NCBI RefSeq assembly: GCF_037024155.1
Contig: NZ_JAYKTS010000001.1
Location: 1 to 64,000, forward strand
Length of the DNA stretch: 64,000 nt
Direction of reading: 5' to 3'
From: Bacillus sp. 2205SS5-2
GTDB taxonomy: Bacteria > Bacillota > Bacilli > Bacillales > Bacillaceae_K
Both the position numbers and the translations under genes were made by a program. The notes beneath the pieces were generated by a model. It saw only the letters and a program-made list of their open reading frames with translations, was not told the origin of the DNA and made no database searches. Each line of letters opens with the position of its first letter. The first letter of the stretch is position 1. This document shows, one piece after another, positions 43,522 through 51,957 of the stretch.

Positions 43522-44163
43522 ATGAAAAAAAAACAGAAGAAACAACATCTATCCTATTTGATAATAGGCTTAATTCCAGTAGTGATATTTTCTTTATATT
43601 ATGTGAATAATAACCAAACCCTGAAAAATGTAAATGTTCAAGATTCAGAAACGAAAAATTTTATTGATGAAATTCCTGGTGAATTTATACCGATCTATCA
43701 GGCTGCTGAAGAAGAATACGGGGTCCAATGGACATTATTAGCAGCTCATCACCGCGTTGAAACCCGCTTCTCCAAAATGGAAGTGATGGTATCTCCAGTT
43801 GGAGCAATTGGTCCGATGCAGTTTATGCCTTGTACATTCGTCGGGTGGGGACATCCTACTTGTGATGGGCTCGGTGGAGGGGACATCACAGATCAAGAAC
43901 TAACTAACCCGGATAGAATTAAAGAATTCGGTGGGTACGGAGTCGATGCAAATGGAGACGGGATAGCAGATCCGTGGGATATAGAAGATGCTATTTTTAC
44001 TGCAGCGAAGTATTTGGCACGTAACGGAGCAAGTGAAGGTGAAGTTGAGAAAGCAGTGTTTGCTTACAATCACAGCGATGAATATGTGGAATCGGTTATG
44101 TTTTATTTGAATAAATATGAGAAAAGTTTAGAAGAGGATAGTGTGCCGACGACGGTTTGGTGA
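43522..44163 (+). CDS. Lytic transglycosylase-like (SLT fold) protein
   Basis: 213 residues. An N-terminal membrane anchor or uncleaved signal (residues ~10-27, LSYLIIGLIPVVIFSLYYV) is followed by a lysozyme-like domain with AAHHRVETRFSK (catalytic Glu region, though the usual ES is ET), SPVGAIGPMQFMPCTFVGWG and a DVNGDGxxDPWDIEDAIFTAAKYLARNGA core. AVFAYNHSDEYVESV closes it. It cleaves the glycan strand of peptidoglycan outside the membrane. This form resembles the N-terminal SLT part of CwlT/phage-tail lysozymes, without an NlpC/P60 domain. AAGGTGGAC precedes ATG 43522. Its promoter region holds a MITE relic. Confidence 0.8.
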   Translation: MKKKQKKQHLSYLIIGLIPVVIFSLYYVNNNQTLKNVNVQDSETKNFIDEIPGEFIPIYQAAEEEYGVQWTLLAAHHRVETRFSKMEVMVSPVGAIGPMQFMPCTFVGWGHPTCDGLGGGDITDQELTNPDRIKEFGGYGVDANGDGIADPWDIEDAIFTAAKYLARNGASEGEVEKAVFAYNHSDEYVESVMFYLNKYEKSLEEDSVPTTVW

Positions 44164-44191
44164 AGGAAGTCCAATGTCTTTTTTTACAATT

Positions 44192-44353
44192 GCTTGATTT
44201 CGCAAAAATCGTTGCTTTTTGAATCAGTATATAAGAAGATAGATGACTTTGCTTCGGGGCATCATCTCGTCTATTTTTGATGAAAATAAACAACATCATG
44301 CTGAATGAAATTTAAAATTTAATGAAATAGCAACTATGCATGTGTAAAGAGTC
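44192..44353 (+). mobile_element. MITE copy (162 bp)
   Basis: GCTTGATTTCGCAAAAATCG to ATGTGTAAAGAGTC. No clear duplication at the flanks. Confidence 0.65.
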
Positions 44354-44388
44354 ATACCAAACTTAATAAATGCAACATCACATCTACA

Positions 44389-44428
44389 ATCTAAAAAGGA
44401 GCCTATCAATATAGGCTCCTTTTTAGAT
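44389..44428 (-). terminator. Terminator of the GlsB/YeaQ gene
   Basis: CTAAAAAGGAGCCTA / TAGGCTCCTTTTTAG, a 15-bp near-perfect stem. Confidence 0.85.
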
Positions 44429-44435
44429 TATTTAA

Positions 44436-44690
44436 TTAGGTAGCTTTTCTCATAGACTTCATAATCAAACTTAAAATGAATACAAAGATGATCGCACCAA
44501 TTAGAGCAGGAACAATTGCAATACCCGCAAGGTCTGGTCCCATATTCCCAAAGATTAAACCACCTAACCATGCTCCGATGATACCCGCAATAATATTACC
44601 AATAATTCCACCTGGTACATCTTTACCTAATATTAATCCAGCTAACCAACCAATGATTCCACCAACAATTAAGTATAATATAAACGACAT
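44436..44690 (-). CDS. GlsB/YeaQ/YmgE family membrane protein
   Basis: 84 residues, three membrane helices with glycine-rich packing: YLIVGGIIGWLAGLILGKD, GIIGNIIAGIIGAWLGGLIF and IVPALIGAIIFVFILSLI. This is the transglycosylase-associated (Transgly_assoc) family; members are stress-induced small inner-membrane proteins of unknown mechanism. AAGGAGG lies 8 bp before ATG 44690. Confidence 0.9.
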   Translation of the reverse strand: MSFILYLIVGGIIGWLAGLILGKDVPGGIIGNIIAGIIGAWLGGLIFGNMGPDLAGIAIVPALIGAIIFVFILSLIMKSMRKAT

Positions 44691-44850
44691 ATTATTTTCC
44701 TCCTTGACTTTTTATTATTATCGTGTGTCTACTTATTAATTAACCATTTTAGATCAAAGCTAAACCTATCTAATAAAATCATTTATTGAATGAGGTCAAT
44801 ATGGTACATTGAATGAGAATTAATCATGATTGTAAAGGTGTGTTATCGTA

Positions 44851-45579
44851 ATGAACAAAGTAGTTATTTTCTTACTCGTGGGGATTCTCACAGGGTGTGG
44901 AATAATTGATGTCGAAGAAAAAGCAACATCAACAAGTGTTATAACATCTGATTTCGAAAAAGAAGAAGTCGAGCTGGTTCGATCAATTGATGGCGATACA
45001 ATTAAAGTAAGCTATCGTGGTGATGAAGAAAATATTCGACTCCTCTTAATTGATACTCCTGAAACGAATCACCCTCAGCTTGGTGTACAGCCTTTTGGGC
45101 AAGAAGCAAAAGAGTTCACCATGGATTTAGTCGAAAACGCCGACATGCTTGAACTTGAATTCGATATCGGCCAAAAAAGAGACAAATATCAACGATTATT
45201 AGCTTATGTATACGCTGATGGAGTAATGGTGCAGGAGCTTTTGGTGAGAGAAGGGTTAGCGAGAGTTGCTTATGTGTATCCACCGAATACGAGGTATGTA
45301 GACCAATTAAAAGGACTTCAAGAGCATGCACAAGGGTCCGCTCTTGGAATTTGGTCAGTGGAAAACTATGCCACTTCTGAAGGATTTGATAAAGAGGTCC
45401 TTGAACCGAAACAGGAAGAAAAGCGTGTAGATGGTTGTCAAATAAAAGGTAATATCAATTCCAAGGGTGAGCGAATATACCATACTGAACAATCTAGATG
45501 GTATGAACAAACGGATCCCGAGGTTTGGTTTTGTAATGAAAAAGAAGCTCAAGAAGCAGGGTTTAGGGCACCACTTTGA
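44851..45579 (+). CDS. Thermonuclease-family lipoprotein
   Basis: 242 residues. A lipobox (ILTGC, Cys 16) anchors it to the outer face of the membrane. Residues ~40-165 form a staphylococcal-nuclease (TNase) domain with RSIDGDTIKVSY, the catalytic Arg/Asp region IRLLLIDTPETNHP, QKRDKYQRLLAYVYADG and REGLARV. A C-terminal ~50-residue module (GCQIKGNINSKGERIYH ... WFCNEKEAQEAGFRAP) is the small domain often found after such nucleases. It degrades extracellular DNA or RNA with calcium. AAAGGTG precedes the ATG. Confidence 0.85.
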   Translation: MNKVVIFLLVGILTGCGIIDVEEKATSTSVITSDFEKEEVELVRSIDGDTIKVSYRGDEENIRLLLIDTPETNHPQLGVQPFGQEAKEFTMDLVENADMLELEFDIGQKRDKYQRLLAYVYADGVMVQELLVREGLARVAYVYPPNTRYVDQLKGLQEHAQGSALGIWSVENYATSEGFDKEVLEPKQEEKRVDGCQIKGNINSKGERIYHTEQSRWYEQTDPEVWFCNEKEAQEAGFRAPL

Positions 45580-45718
45580 GATTCCCGTAAATCATTGAAT
45601 TAAAAAAATCATATATCCAAGATTGAGAAGAAATTCTTCGAAATGATGAGGATATAAAAAAACACGCTCAGTCATATAACGGGTTTACTTCAGAGGTGCA
45701 AACGAATAAATATCAAAG

Positions 45719-45764
45719 CAAAACACACTGGATTTCACAATGAAATTCACAGTGCGTTTTTATT
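45719..45764 (+). terminator. Terminator
   Basis: AAAACACACTG ... CAGTGCGTTTTT hairpin. Confidence 0.55.
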
Positions 45765-45843
45765 GTTATATCAACGATTCCTTAAGTATTGGGGTACAGC
45801 CAACATTTCGGAAATTTTGTTCGCTAAGTGAATTTCAACCCAA

Positions 45844-45884
45844 AAAAAGTCGAATTCCTGTATGCTAAGGAACCGACTTTTTTA
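45844..45884. terminator. Hairpin with T-tract
   Basis: AAAAAGTCG / CGACTTTTTT around a 20-nt loop, with no adjacent gene. The rest of 45885-46109 has no recognised feature. Confidence 0.45.
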
Positions 45885-46109
45885 GATTGTCCTTGTTCAA
45901 CTAAAACTACCCGATAAGACGTCCCCTCTGCGACATAGTGGACAAAATCCTAATATCAATAACATTTTTCCTGTGATTAGTCATTAAAAACCCACGCTTT
46001 AAACTCCTTATTGGGTATTTTTGCATATCCCCCCGAAAAGGTTTATTAAGAAAAAAGCAACCCTTGTTTTCAATAAAAGTTGCTATAGGGATTTACTCTG
46101 TATGGGCTG

Positions 46110-46306
46110 TTAAAGACTCGCTTCGTATTCTATTACTCTTCGATAAAATGTGTTCCGTTTCATTCCGTCACGCTTCTTGGCTTCTACAGCAGTTATCTTC
46201 TGTTGTTTCCATTCTTGATAAACAGATGGAAAGGCTTCAGTCATCTTAATTTTTACTTCTACCATACTTTAATCCATTGCTAATTGCAGCTATTCCCCGT
46301 CTTTTT
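46110..46306 (-). pseudogene. Serine recombinase (resolvase), C-terminal relic
   Basis: The last 51 codons read KIKMTEAFPSVYQEWKQQ, then ITAVEAKKRDGMKRNTFYRRV: the helix-turn-helix end of a resolvase/invertase. A shifted frame upstream gives GIAAISNGLKYGRSK, the usual linker before it. The catalytic domain is missing; the 5' part is cut by a MITE right end at 46302-46339. Confidence 0.65.
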
Positions 46307-46339
46307 GTTTGCTAAAGCAACAAAGTGTGCGAAAAGAGC
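46302..46339 (+). mobile_element. MITE right-end fragment
   Basis: TTTGTTTGCTAAAGCAACAAAG followed by TGTGCGAAAAGAGC. It lies between two mobile-gene relics. Confidence 0.55.
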
Positions 46340-46730
46340 TTAAATCAAAGAGGAATCCAGTTCAATCCTTTACAACGAAATTTGTAAATGGAAATATGGC
46401 TGTTTTGGATAAGCACATTAAATTACTGAAGTTAGGTCTTGTTCGTTTTACTAAAAGTCGTGAAGTGGAAGGTAGAGTAATCCACGCAACCATTAGACGT
46501 AATCCTTCAGGTAAATACTTCATTTCAATTTTAGCTGAAACAGAAGTTGAACCACTTGAAAAGACAGGTTCAGCAATCGGTGTTGATGTTGGATTGAAAG
46601 ACTTTACCACGCTTTCAGATGGAACGGTGTATGCTGATCCAAACCTCTTTCGTACATGAGAAGAAAAATTAGCAAAAGCTCAACGTATCCTTTCAAGACG
46701 ACAGATTTATAAAAAAAATAGAATTTTAAT
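46340..46730 (+). pseudogene. IS200/IS605-type TnpB (OrfB) fragment
   Basis: The open frame reads FVNGNMAVLDKHIKLLKLG, EVEGRVIHATIRRNPSGKYF, ILAETEVEPLEKTGS and the RuvC-I motif AIGVDVGLKDFTTLSDGT. An in-frame TGA (46657-46659) interrupts it, after which EEKLAKAQRILSRR continues. This is the middle of a TnpB, the RNA-guided nuclease of IS605-type elements and ancestor of Cas12. The N-terminal part, the later RuvC residues and the zinc finger are missing, so it is inactive. No TnpA or recognisable right-end RNA remains. Confidence 0.8.
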
Positions 46731-46860
46731 GTGATCTTTCATTGTAGACATGTATTTAAAGAATGATTTAAAAATGACTAAGAATTCAAAGTCGCTAGCC
46801 ATCATATTCCATAATCACGCGCTTTTGTGGAATAACTCATTTTTCTCAATACAAAAAGCC

Positions 46861-46899
46861 AAAAAGGACGCTCTCTTATTTTTAAAAAAGCGACCTTTT
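46861..46899 (-). terminator. Terminator of the paiB-dapA-like unit
   Basis: AAAAGGTCGCT / AGCGTCCTTTTT stem, T5 on the minus strand. Confidence 0.65.
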
Positions 46900-46935
46900 C
46901 TCCATGTGTCCGGTGATACAGTAAGATAGATTACT

Positions 46936-47385
46936 TCAAAATGACTGAAAAACTTTATCAATAATTTTTTTCTCCTCTACACTTAACGTTGAAAGAGGTT
47001 CCAGGCAGACACCAGCCTGTATATTTTGTTTTTCTAAGAGATATTTAATTGGGCGAAGTGTTCCCATTTCTAATATGGAGTTCATGTAAGGTGAAATTTC
47101 AGTAAAATACTTTTTCCCTTCTTCTTTACCAGATTGAACAGCTGCAACTCCTCCATATAAGCGTAAATCATTTTTTGTTTCTTTTTTCACTGCATGAAAC
47201 AATGAAGCACGTTCCTCGATTGTCATAGAATGTTGTTCACCAGTACTTCCACTTATTAATAACGAAGGAACATCATGCTTTTTATAATAGTCAATTAGTG
47301 AGGGAATACCTTCTAAATAAAGCTCTCCATTTTTAGAAAAGGGAGTAATCATTGCAATACTAAATGGGACAAATGGATTTTTCAT
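46936..47385 (-). pseudogene. DapA-family gene with internal deletion
   Basis: 149 residues in one open frame, but family proteins are ~290. Residues 1-~85 match the dihydrodipicolinate synthase/N-acetylneuraminate lyase N-terminus (PFSIAMITPFSKNGEL, LISGSTGEQHSMTIEER, LYGGVAAVQSGKE). The reading then jumps to the C-terminal EISPYMNSILEMGTLRPIKYLLEKQNI. The middle, with the Schiff-base lysine and catalytic Tyr, is deleted in frame. Good ribosome site (AAGGAG). It may still be translated but cannot be a working aldolase. It is 56 bp behind paiB, in the same direction. Confidence 0.7.
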
Positions 47386-47441
47386 TTATCTAACTCCTTA
47401 ATAATATATACGTTTAATTATAGAAAACAGTTAAACTACAT

Positions 47442-48059
47442 TTATTTTTTTATCTTTTTCATTGCATCTGCAAGTTGATGGGATTCTAAATCTTGTTCTG
47501 CATATAAGTTGTGAATAACATTTTTATAGTCCTCTTCACTACGATTTTGACTTAGTTTATATGCAGCTTGAATTTCTTGTACTTTTATCCTGAAGCCTAC
47601 AATGCCCCTTAGTTCTGCTTCTAATAAATCAGGAGAAATTTTTTCCCATAATATCGGATTTTCACGATGACTCTCATATTTATACAGCATGTTTGTAAGT
47701 GACTTTTTTAATTCATCTTGACTTAATAACTCTCCCTTTCCGTATATGTGTACAGCCTGATAGTTCCATGTAGGAACATTTTCATGACTGTACCAAGAGG
47801 ATGATACGTAGGCATGCGGCCCCTGATATATAGCTAAAGCTTCTTGTGATTCCTTAAATGTTCTCCATTGCGGGTTTCCATAAGCCATGTGTCCTGTTAT
47901 ATAATAATCATCCTTTTCACCTTTTTCTAAAAGTAAGGGAATATGAGTAGCAATTGTTCTACCCCGTTTTGTGGTAACAATAGTACCAAATGAATTTTTT
48001 TGAATAAACTCTTCAATTTCCTTTACAGAGCTAACTTTAAAATATTTAGGAATAAACAT
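47442..48059 (-). CDS. paiB: PaiB-type FMN-binding negative transcriptional regulator
   Basis: 205 residues. MFIPKYFKVSSVKEIEEFI, IATHIPLLLE, GHMAYGNPQWRTF, ALAIYQGPHAYVSSSWY and VPTWNYQAVHIYGKG are the PaiB hallmarks (split-barrel FMN-binding fold). B. subtilis PaiB, with the acetyltransferase PaiA, represses sporulation and degradative-enzyme genes; no paiA is visible here. AAAGGAG lies 7 bp before ATG 48059. It heads a two-gene unit with the truncated dapA-like gene and is divergent from a MocR regulator, which may control both. Confidence 0.9.
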   Translation of the reverse strand: MFIPKYFKVSSVKEIEEFIQKNSFGTIVTTKRGRTIATHIPLLLEKGEKDDYYITGHMAYGNPQWRTFKESQEALAIYQGPHAYVSSSWYSHENVPTWNYQAVHIYGKGELLSQDELKKSLTNMLYKYESHRENPILWEKISPDLLEAELRGIVGFRIKVQEIQAAYKLSQNRSEEDYKNVIHNLYAEQDLESHQLADAMKKIKK

Positions 48060-48224
48060 AAAAAATCTCCTTTCACCTTACATATAAATTTTGAAATATA
48101 ACAGGTAACTTCCTCGAACCTAAAACGTTTGTCATAGATATTTGATATAAAATATTGTATTATACAAACTGACATATAAAAAGGTACAATTTTTAATAAA
48201 TACACATGTCAAAGAGGTATTTAA

Positions 48225-49604
48225 ATGAAAAATATTATTTTTGCTTTCAAGGATGACTTACCTAAATACAAACAAATCTATGAGCAATTTAAATTATTAA
48301 TTGAGCAAGGAAAACTGGACGCTAATGAACAATTGCCTTCTATCCGTGAATTGGCACACTCTCTTCAAGTGAGTCGAAATACGACATTAATGGCCTATGA
48401 ACAACTGGTAGCTGAGGGATACATTCGAGGAGAAGGGAGGAAAGGTTATTTTATAAATGAATTAGAGACCCTTTCATTTCAAGAAAAGTTAAGTTCTCAT
48501 TATAAAAAGCCACCAGAATCATTGAACCCCATTCTTATTGATTTTCGAGCAGGGGCTGTAGACCAAGAACATTTTCCTTTAAAAATTTGGCGAAGAATGT
48601 CTAATCAAGTATTAACGTTACCCGAGAGCTTTCAATATGGAGAACCTTTTGGTGAAGTATGCCTACGAGAACAAATTGCTACGTACTTGCTCCAATCTAG
48701 AGGGGTGAAAATAGATGCATATTCTATTATTATTTGCAGTAGTACCCAACAAATGCTTATTAATCTTGGATATATACTGAAAGATGATTTTCTAAGTATT
48801 ATAGTGGAGAATCCAGGGTACGACGGGGCTAGAGAATCCTTTAAATTTCATCAATTTTCCTTTGAAACTTTACCCGTGCATGAAACAGGTGCTGACCTTT
48901 TACAATTAGAACTAATGAAATCGAGGTTAATCTATGTAACACCTTCTCATCACAGTCCATATGGAGTAAGTATGCCAATTCAACAACGGCATACGCTTAT
49001 TCAATGGATTAACAAAATGAAAGGATATATTATTGAGGACGATTATGATAGTGAATTTCGTTATACACAACAACCATTCCCAGCTCTTGCCTCCATTGAC
49101 TCAGCAAGAGTCATTTATTTAGGAAATTTCTCAAAATCCTTTCTTCCGGGAATTCGTTTAAGTTATATGGTATTACCACAGCCACTTTTAAATCGATATA
49201 AAAAGCAGTTTCTGCATTTCGAGAGTACCACTTCGATTCTTAGCCAATTCACAATGGCTAAATTTATGGAAAGTGGAGAATGGAATCGTCATATTAAACG
49301 TATGCGTCTCGTTTACAAACAAAAAATGCAACATTTAGTCTCCGAATTAAAAAAACAATTTGATCAAAATATCTCTATTATTGGCGAGCAATCCGGTCTA
49401 TACTTGTTAGTCAAAGTGAACTCAGAACGTTCAGAAGAATGGTTAATTCAACAGGCTTCTCTTTATGGAGTTAAGGTGTATCCTACTTCAATCTATTTCG
49501 TTAACAACAATACTGATACCCCTATTATTAAACTTGGCTTTACTAGCCTATCTTTTGAAGATATCCAACTTGGTGTGAAGCTCTTAAAAAGGGCTTGGTC
49601 ATAA
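48225..49604 (+). CDS. MocR/PdxR-type regulator (GntR plus aminotransferase domains)
   Basis: 459 residues. An N-terminal GntR winged helix (residues ~10-80: YKQIYEQFKLLIEQGKLDANEQLPSIRELAHSLQVSRNTTLMAYEQLVAEGYI) is linked to a fold-type-I aminotransferase domain with IIEDDYDSEFRY (PLP-binding Asp/Tyr), the PLP lysine in YLGNFSKSFLPGIRLSYMV, and a C-terminal LKLGFTS-type Arg region. MocR regulators sense PLP or an amino compound and control pyridoxal or amino-acid genes. The divergent paiB/dapA-like unit is the probable target. AAAGAGG lies 8 bp before ATG 48225. Confidence 0.9.
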   Translation: MKNIIFAFKDDLPKYKQIYEQFKLLIEQGKLDANEQLPSIRELAHSLQVSRNTTLMAYEQLVAEGYIRGEGRKGYFINELETLSFQEKLSSHYKKPPESLNPILIDFRAGAVDQEHFPLKIWRRMSNQVLTLPESFQYGEPFGEVCLREQIATYLLQSRGVKIDAYSIIICSSTQQMLINLGYILKDDFLSIIVENPGYDGARESFKFHQFSFETLPVHETGADLLQLELMKSRLIYVTPSHHSPYGVSMPIQQRHTLIQWINKMKGYIIEDDYDSEFRYTQQPFPALASIDSARVIYLGNFSKSFLPGIRLSYMVLPQPLLNRYKKQFLHFESTTSILSQFTMAKFMESGEWNRHIKRMRLVYKQKMQHLVSELKKQFDQNISIIGEQSGLYLLVKVNSERSEEWLIQQASLYGVKVYPTSIYFVNNNTDTPIIKLGFTSLSFEDIQLGVKLLKRAWS

Positions 49605-49692
49605 AAAAACACCCCTTAATCGATGGTTATTTAACAAACGGGTAGTTTAACCGAAAATTAGCATAATATCGATAACAAAAAGGGGGAGGACC

Positions 49693-50202
49693 TTGAAAAA
49701 ATTTAATTCTGTAGTACTGACTTGTTTACTTTTTCTTATTAGTGGTTACTATATTTCCGATTATAATAAGTTACCAATGGAGATGGTGGCTTTTAATAGT
49801 TGGCTCTTTTCGCATACTTTATTGCTGTAGGATACAAAAAAGGATGGAAACACTAATTTCATTCCTCATTCCGTGTTAAAAATGATGTGAAAAGATTCCC
49901 GAATTCAATCTTCATCACGAATTGAGAACTATTTCGAAAAGCCACAATCTTTGCGAAAACAGCCTAATAGTTTAACGAATGAAGAAATGAATAAAATTCC
50001 TGTCTCTCCTAAGGATTCTATTGTAGGTAAAGTGGTTGTAAATGAAGAACTAGCGAATCAAATAGGAGATACATACATTGGTGAAACTGTATATGTAGTA
50101 ACCTTTAACCATACCGAAGACAACAATAATGGGAAATTGGTTGTTTATATTAGTAAAAACAAAGGTACAGTAATCGGAAAAGGATATGAAGAGAGAGAGT
50201 AA
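49693..50202 (+). pseudogene. Small secreted or membrane protein gene split by a MITE
   Basis: GGGGGAGG precedes TTG 49693. The frame starts with a membrane/signal helix (KKFNSVVLTCLLFLISGYYI), reaches MVAFNS and enters the MITE, where it stops. After the element the same frame continues SLTNEEMNKIPVSPKDS and ends VIGKGYEERE. Removing the 163 bp element and one 8-bp duplication joins the halves without any frameshift into a ~112-residue protein with an extracellular domain. Function unknown. This is a clear insertional inactivation; the second half has no ribosome site of its own. Confidence 0.75.
49802..49964 (+). mobile_element. MITE copy with perfect 8-bp target duplication
   Basis: 163 bp, GGCTCTTTTCGCATAC...CTTTGCGAAAACAGCC, flanked by TAATAGTT at 49794-49801 and 49965-49972. 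This is the best-defined copy for setting the element's ends. Confidence 0.95.
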
Positions 50203-50257
50203 AGTTTATTACAGATTCGGGCGCTTTAATTGAATAATGCAAAGCTAGGGAATAAAA

Positions 50258-50290
50258 AATACCGACTTATCGAGAGTCGGTATGTTTTGT
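50258..50290. terminator. Terminator
   Basis: AATACCGACT / AGTCGGTATG stem, then TTTTG. It follows the split gene. 50291-50410 is featureless. Confidence 0.7.
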
Positions 50291-50410
50291 GCGATTTACT
50301 TTGTGAATTACCAAATATTTTATCGGTGATTACATGAGAGATTTAATATGATATTTGTCTGTATGCACTTCACAAGTAAACCCGTTATCAGTCATAGCGT
50401 GTTTTTTTAC

Positions 50411-50488
50411 GGCTCATTTCGTATACATTGTGGCTATATCATAGATATTAAACTGATACGAAAAGCCACAATCTTTGCGAAAATAGCC
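50411..50488 (+). mobile_element. Internally deleted MITE (78 bp) with target duplication (7 of 8)
   Basis: GGCTCATTTCGTATACATTG joins CTTTGCGAAAATAGCC with most of the interior gone. Flanks TTTTTTAC and TCTTTTAC. Confidence 0.8.
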
Positions 50489-50597
50489 TCTTTTACATAG
50501 AAATGTGAATATAGATAGGGACGAGGAAAAGATCCTACTTCAGTGTGTATTACTTCGGTAAAGTTGTAGTCGCCTCAGGCAAAATACTTCCACTGTT

Positions 50598-51539
50598 TTA
50601 GTGTAACGCTTTTTTTAAAGTCTCGATGTTTCTTCTCATAAGCGTGAAATAGTCATCTTGGTTTTGAACATCTTCATCTGTTAATACTGATAAGTTGTGG
50701 AGGTGAAGAGGTTTTGCCCCAATTTCATTTTGAATCACTTCCGAAATTTTGGATGAAACATTTTGTTCGAATATAACGTATTGAATATTATGTTCTTTTG
50801 CCAGTTTAATGAGCTCGGTTAGTTCTTTTTGTGAAGGCTCATTAGAAGGAGAAAGGCCTGATACAGCGATTTGCTCGATTCCATACCGTTGTTCCCAGTA
50901 ACCGTATGCTGCATGAGAAACAAGGATTTCTTTCGAGTTACTTGAATCAATAGCCGCTTGAAATTCTTCATCTATTAAAAGTAATTCTGTCTTAATGCTT
51001 TCTAGGTTGGTTTCAAACGTAGTCCTTTGCTCAGGCATTAATGTGGCAAAAGCTTCGGTGATTTGTTCGGCCATTTCAATCGCAAATAATGGATCTAACC
51101 AAACATGAGGATCTTGATCGCTTTCATTCTCATGCTCACCTTCGTCGTGAGGGGAGTGAGTTTCATGCTCTTCGGTTTCTAACCTGTGAGCGGTTTCAAT
51201 TAAGGTGACATCATTATCAGTTAATGAATCAGCCATTTCAGCAGCGTAGGTTTCTAGTTCGTCCGATGTATAAAGAAACACATCAGCGTCCGCAATATCT
51301 TGCATCTGTCTTAACGATGGTTCGAAGGTATGCGCATCGGCTCCAAGCGGGATGACCGACTCCACCGAAACGTATTCCCCGCCAATTTTTTCAGCAAACG
51401 ATTTAAGTGGATACATGGTAGAATAAACGGTTAAGCTCCCATCAATCTTCTTAATGTTTTTTACATCCTCGCTGCTCGAACATGCACCTAGCAAGATGAT
51501 AACCGATAAGAACGGCAATAAATTCAGTATTTTTTTCAA
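50598..51539 (-). CDS. znuA: Zinc ABC transporter substrate-binding lipoprotein
   Basis: 313 residues. Lipobox LLGAC (Cys 20). Cluster A-I solute-binding protein with DAHTFEPSLRQMQDIADADVFLYT (first metal His), a His/Asp/Glu-rich loop (residues ~125-145: HETHSPHDEGEHENESDQDPH region), DPHVWLDP, VSHAAYGYWEQRYG and a late EQNVSS. It captures zinc (possibly manganese) outside the membrane for an ABC importer. The partner membrane and ATPase genes are not adjacent. ATAGGAGG fixes the start. Its promoter and Zur-like operator lie ~235 bp upstream with a MITE in between. Confidence 0.85.
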   Translation of the reverse strand: MKKILNLLPFLSVIILLGACSSSEDVKNIKKIDGSLTVYSTMYPLKSFAEKIGGEYVSVESVIPLGADAHTFEPSLRQMQDIADADVFLYTSDELETYAAEMADSLTDNDVTLIETAHRLETEEHETHSPHDEGEHENESDQDPHVWLDPLFAIEMAEQITEAFATLMPEQRTTFETNLESIKTELLLIDEEFQAAIDSSNSKEILVSHAAYGYWEQRYGIEQIAVSGLSPSNEPSQKELTELIKLAKEHNIQYVIFEQNVSSKISEVIQNEIGAKPLHLHNLSVLTDEDVQNQDDYFTLMRRNIETLKKALH

Positions 51540-51591
51540 TGAAAATCCTCCTATTTATAAAACGAATTAAATCCAATTGACCTTGTAAAAA

Positions 51592-51741
51592 GGCTGTTTT
51601 CGCAAGGATTGTGGCTTTTTGTATTAGTTATCATCTATGATATAGCTCTATTTCGGGTATCATTTCGTCTGTTTTTGATGATGAAATAGAGGATTTAGTC
51701 AAAAACCAGATGAAATAGCCACAATGAATACGAAATAAGGC
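51592..51741 (+). mobile_element. MITE copy in the znuA leader
   Basis: GGCTGTTTTCGCAAGGATTG to AATACGAAATAAGGC (150 bp). It lies between the znuA promoter and gene, so it is transcribed as part of the 5' untranslated region. Confidence 0.8.
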
Positions 51742-51771
51742 TTCTGAGATAGAAAATAACCAAAAAAAATA

Positions 51772-51794
51772 TAAAACGTAATAGTTCCGATTTA
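51772..51794 (-). promoter_or_regulatory. Zur-like operator
   Basis: On the minus strand TAAATCGGAACTATTACGTTTTA, i.e. TAAATCG-(8-9)-TTACGnTTTA, matches the Bacillus Zur box with about three mismatches, placed immediately downstream of the -10 box. Confidence 0.6.
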
Positions 51795-51822
51795 ATTCTA
51801 TCATGTTATAATTAGTTGTCAA
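51795..51822 (-). promoter_or_regulatory. Sigma-A promoter of znuA
   Basis: TTGACA, 16 bp, TAGAAT reading on the minus strand, next to the Zur-like box. Confidence 0.65.
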
Positions 51823-51867
51823 TCAAAAAAGCAAGCCTAATAGGATATGTGGTAAAGAGTATTATAG

Positions 51868-51895
51868 AATGGCAACAAACTTTTCAAAAACAGCC
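51868..51895 (+). mobile_element. MITE right-end scrap
   Basis: ATGGCAACAAACTTTTC followed by AAAAACAGCC, 60 bp before the next gene. Confidence 0.45.
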
Positions 51896-51957
51896 TGATC
51901 TAAAATAGAATAGTCAGTAGTGAAGAATGAAAATAGCGAAACAATATAGGAGGAAAT

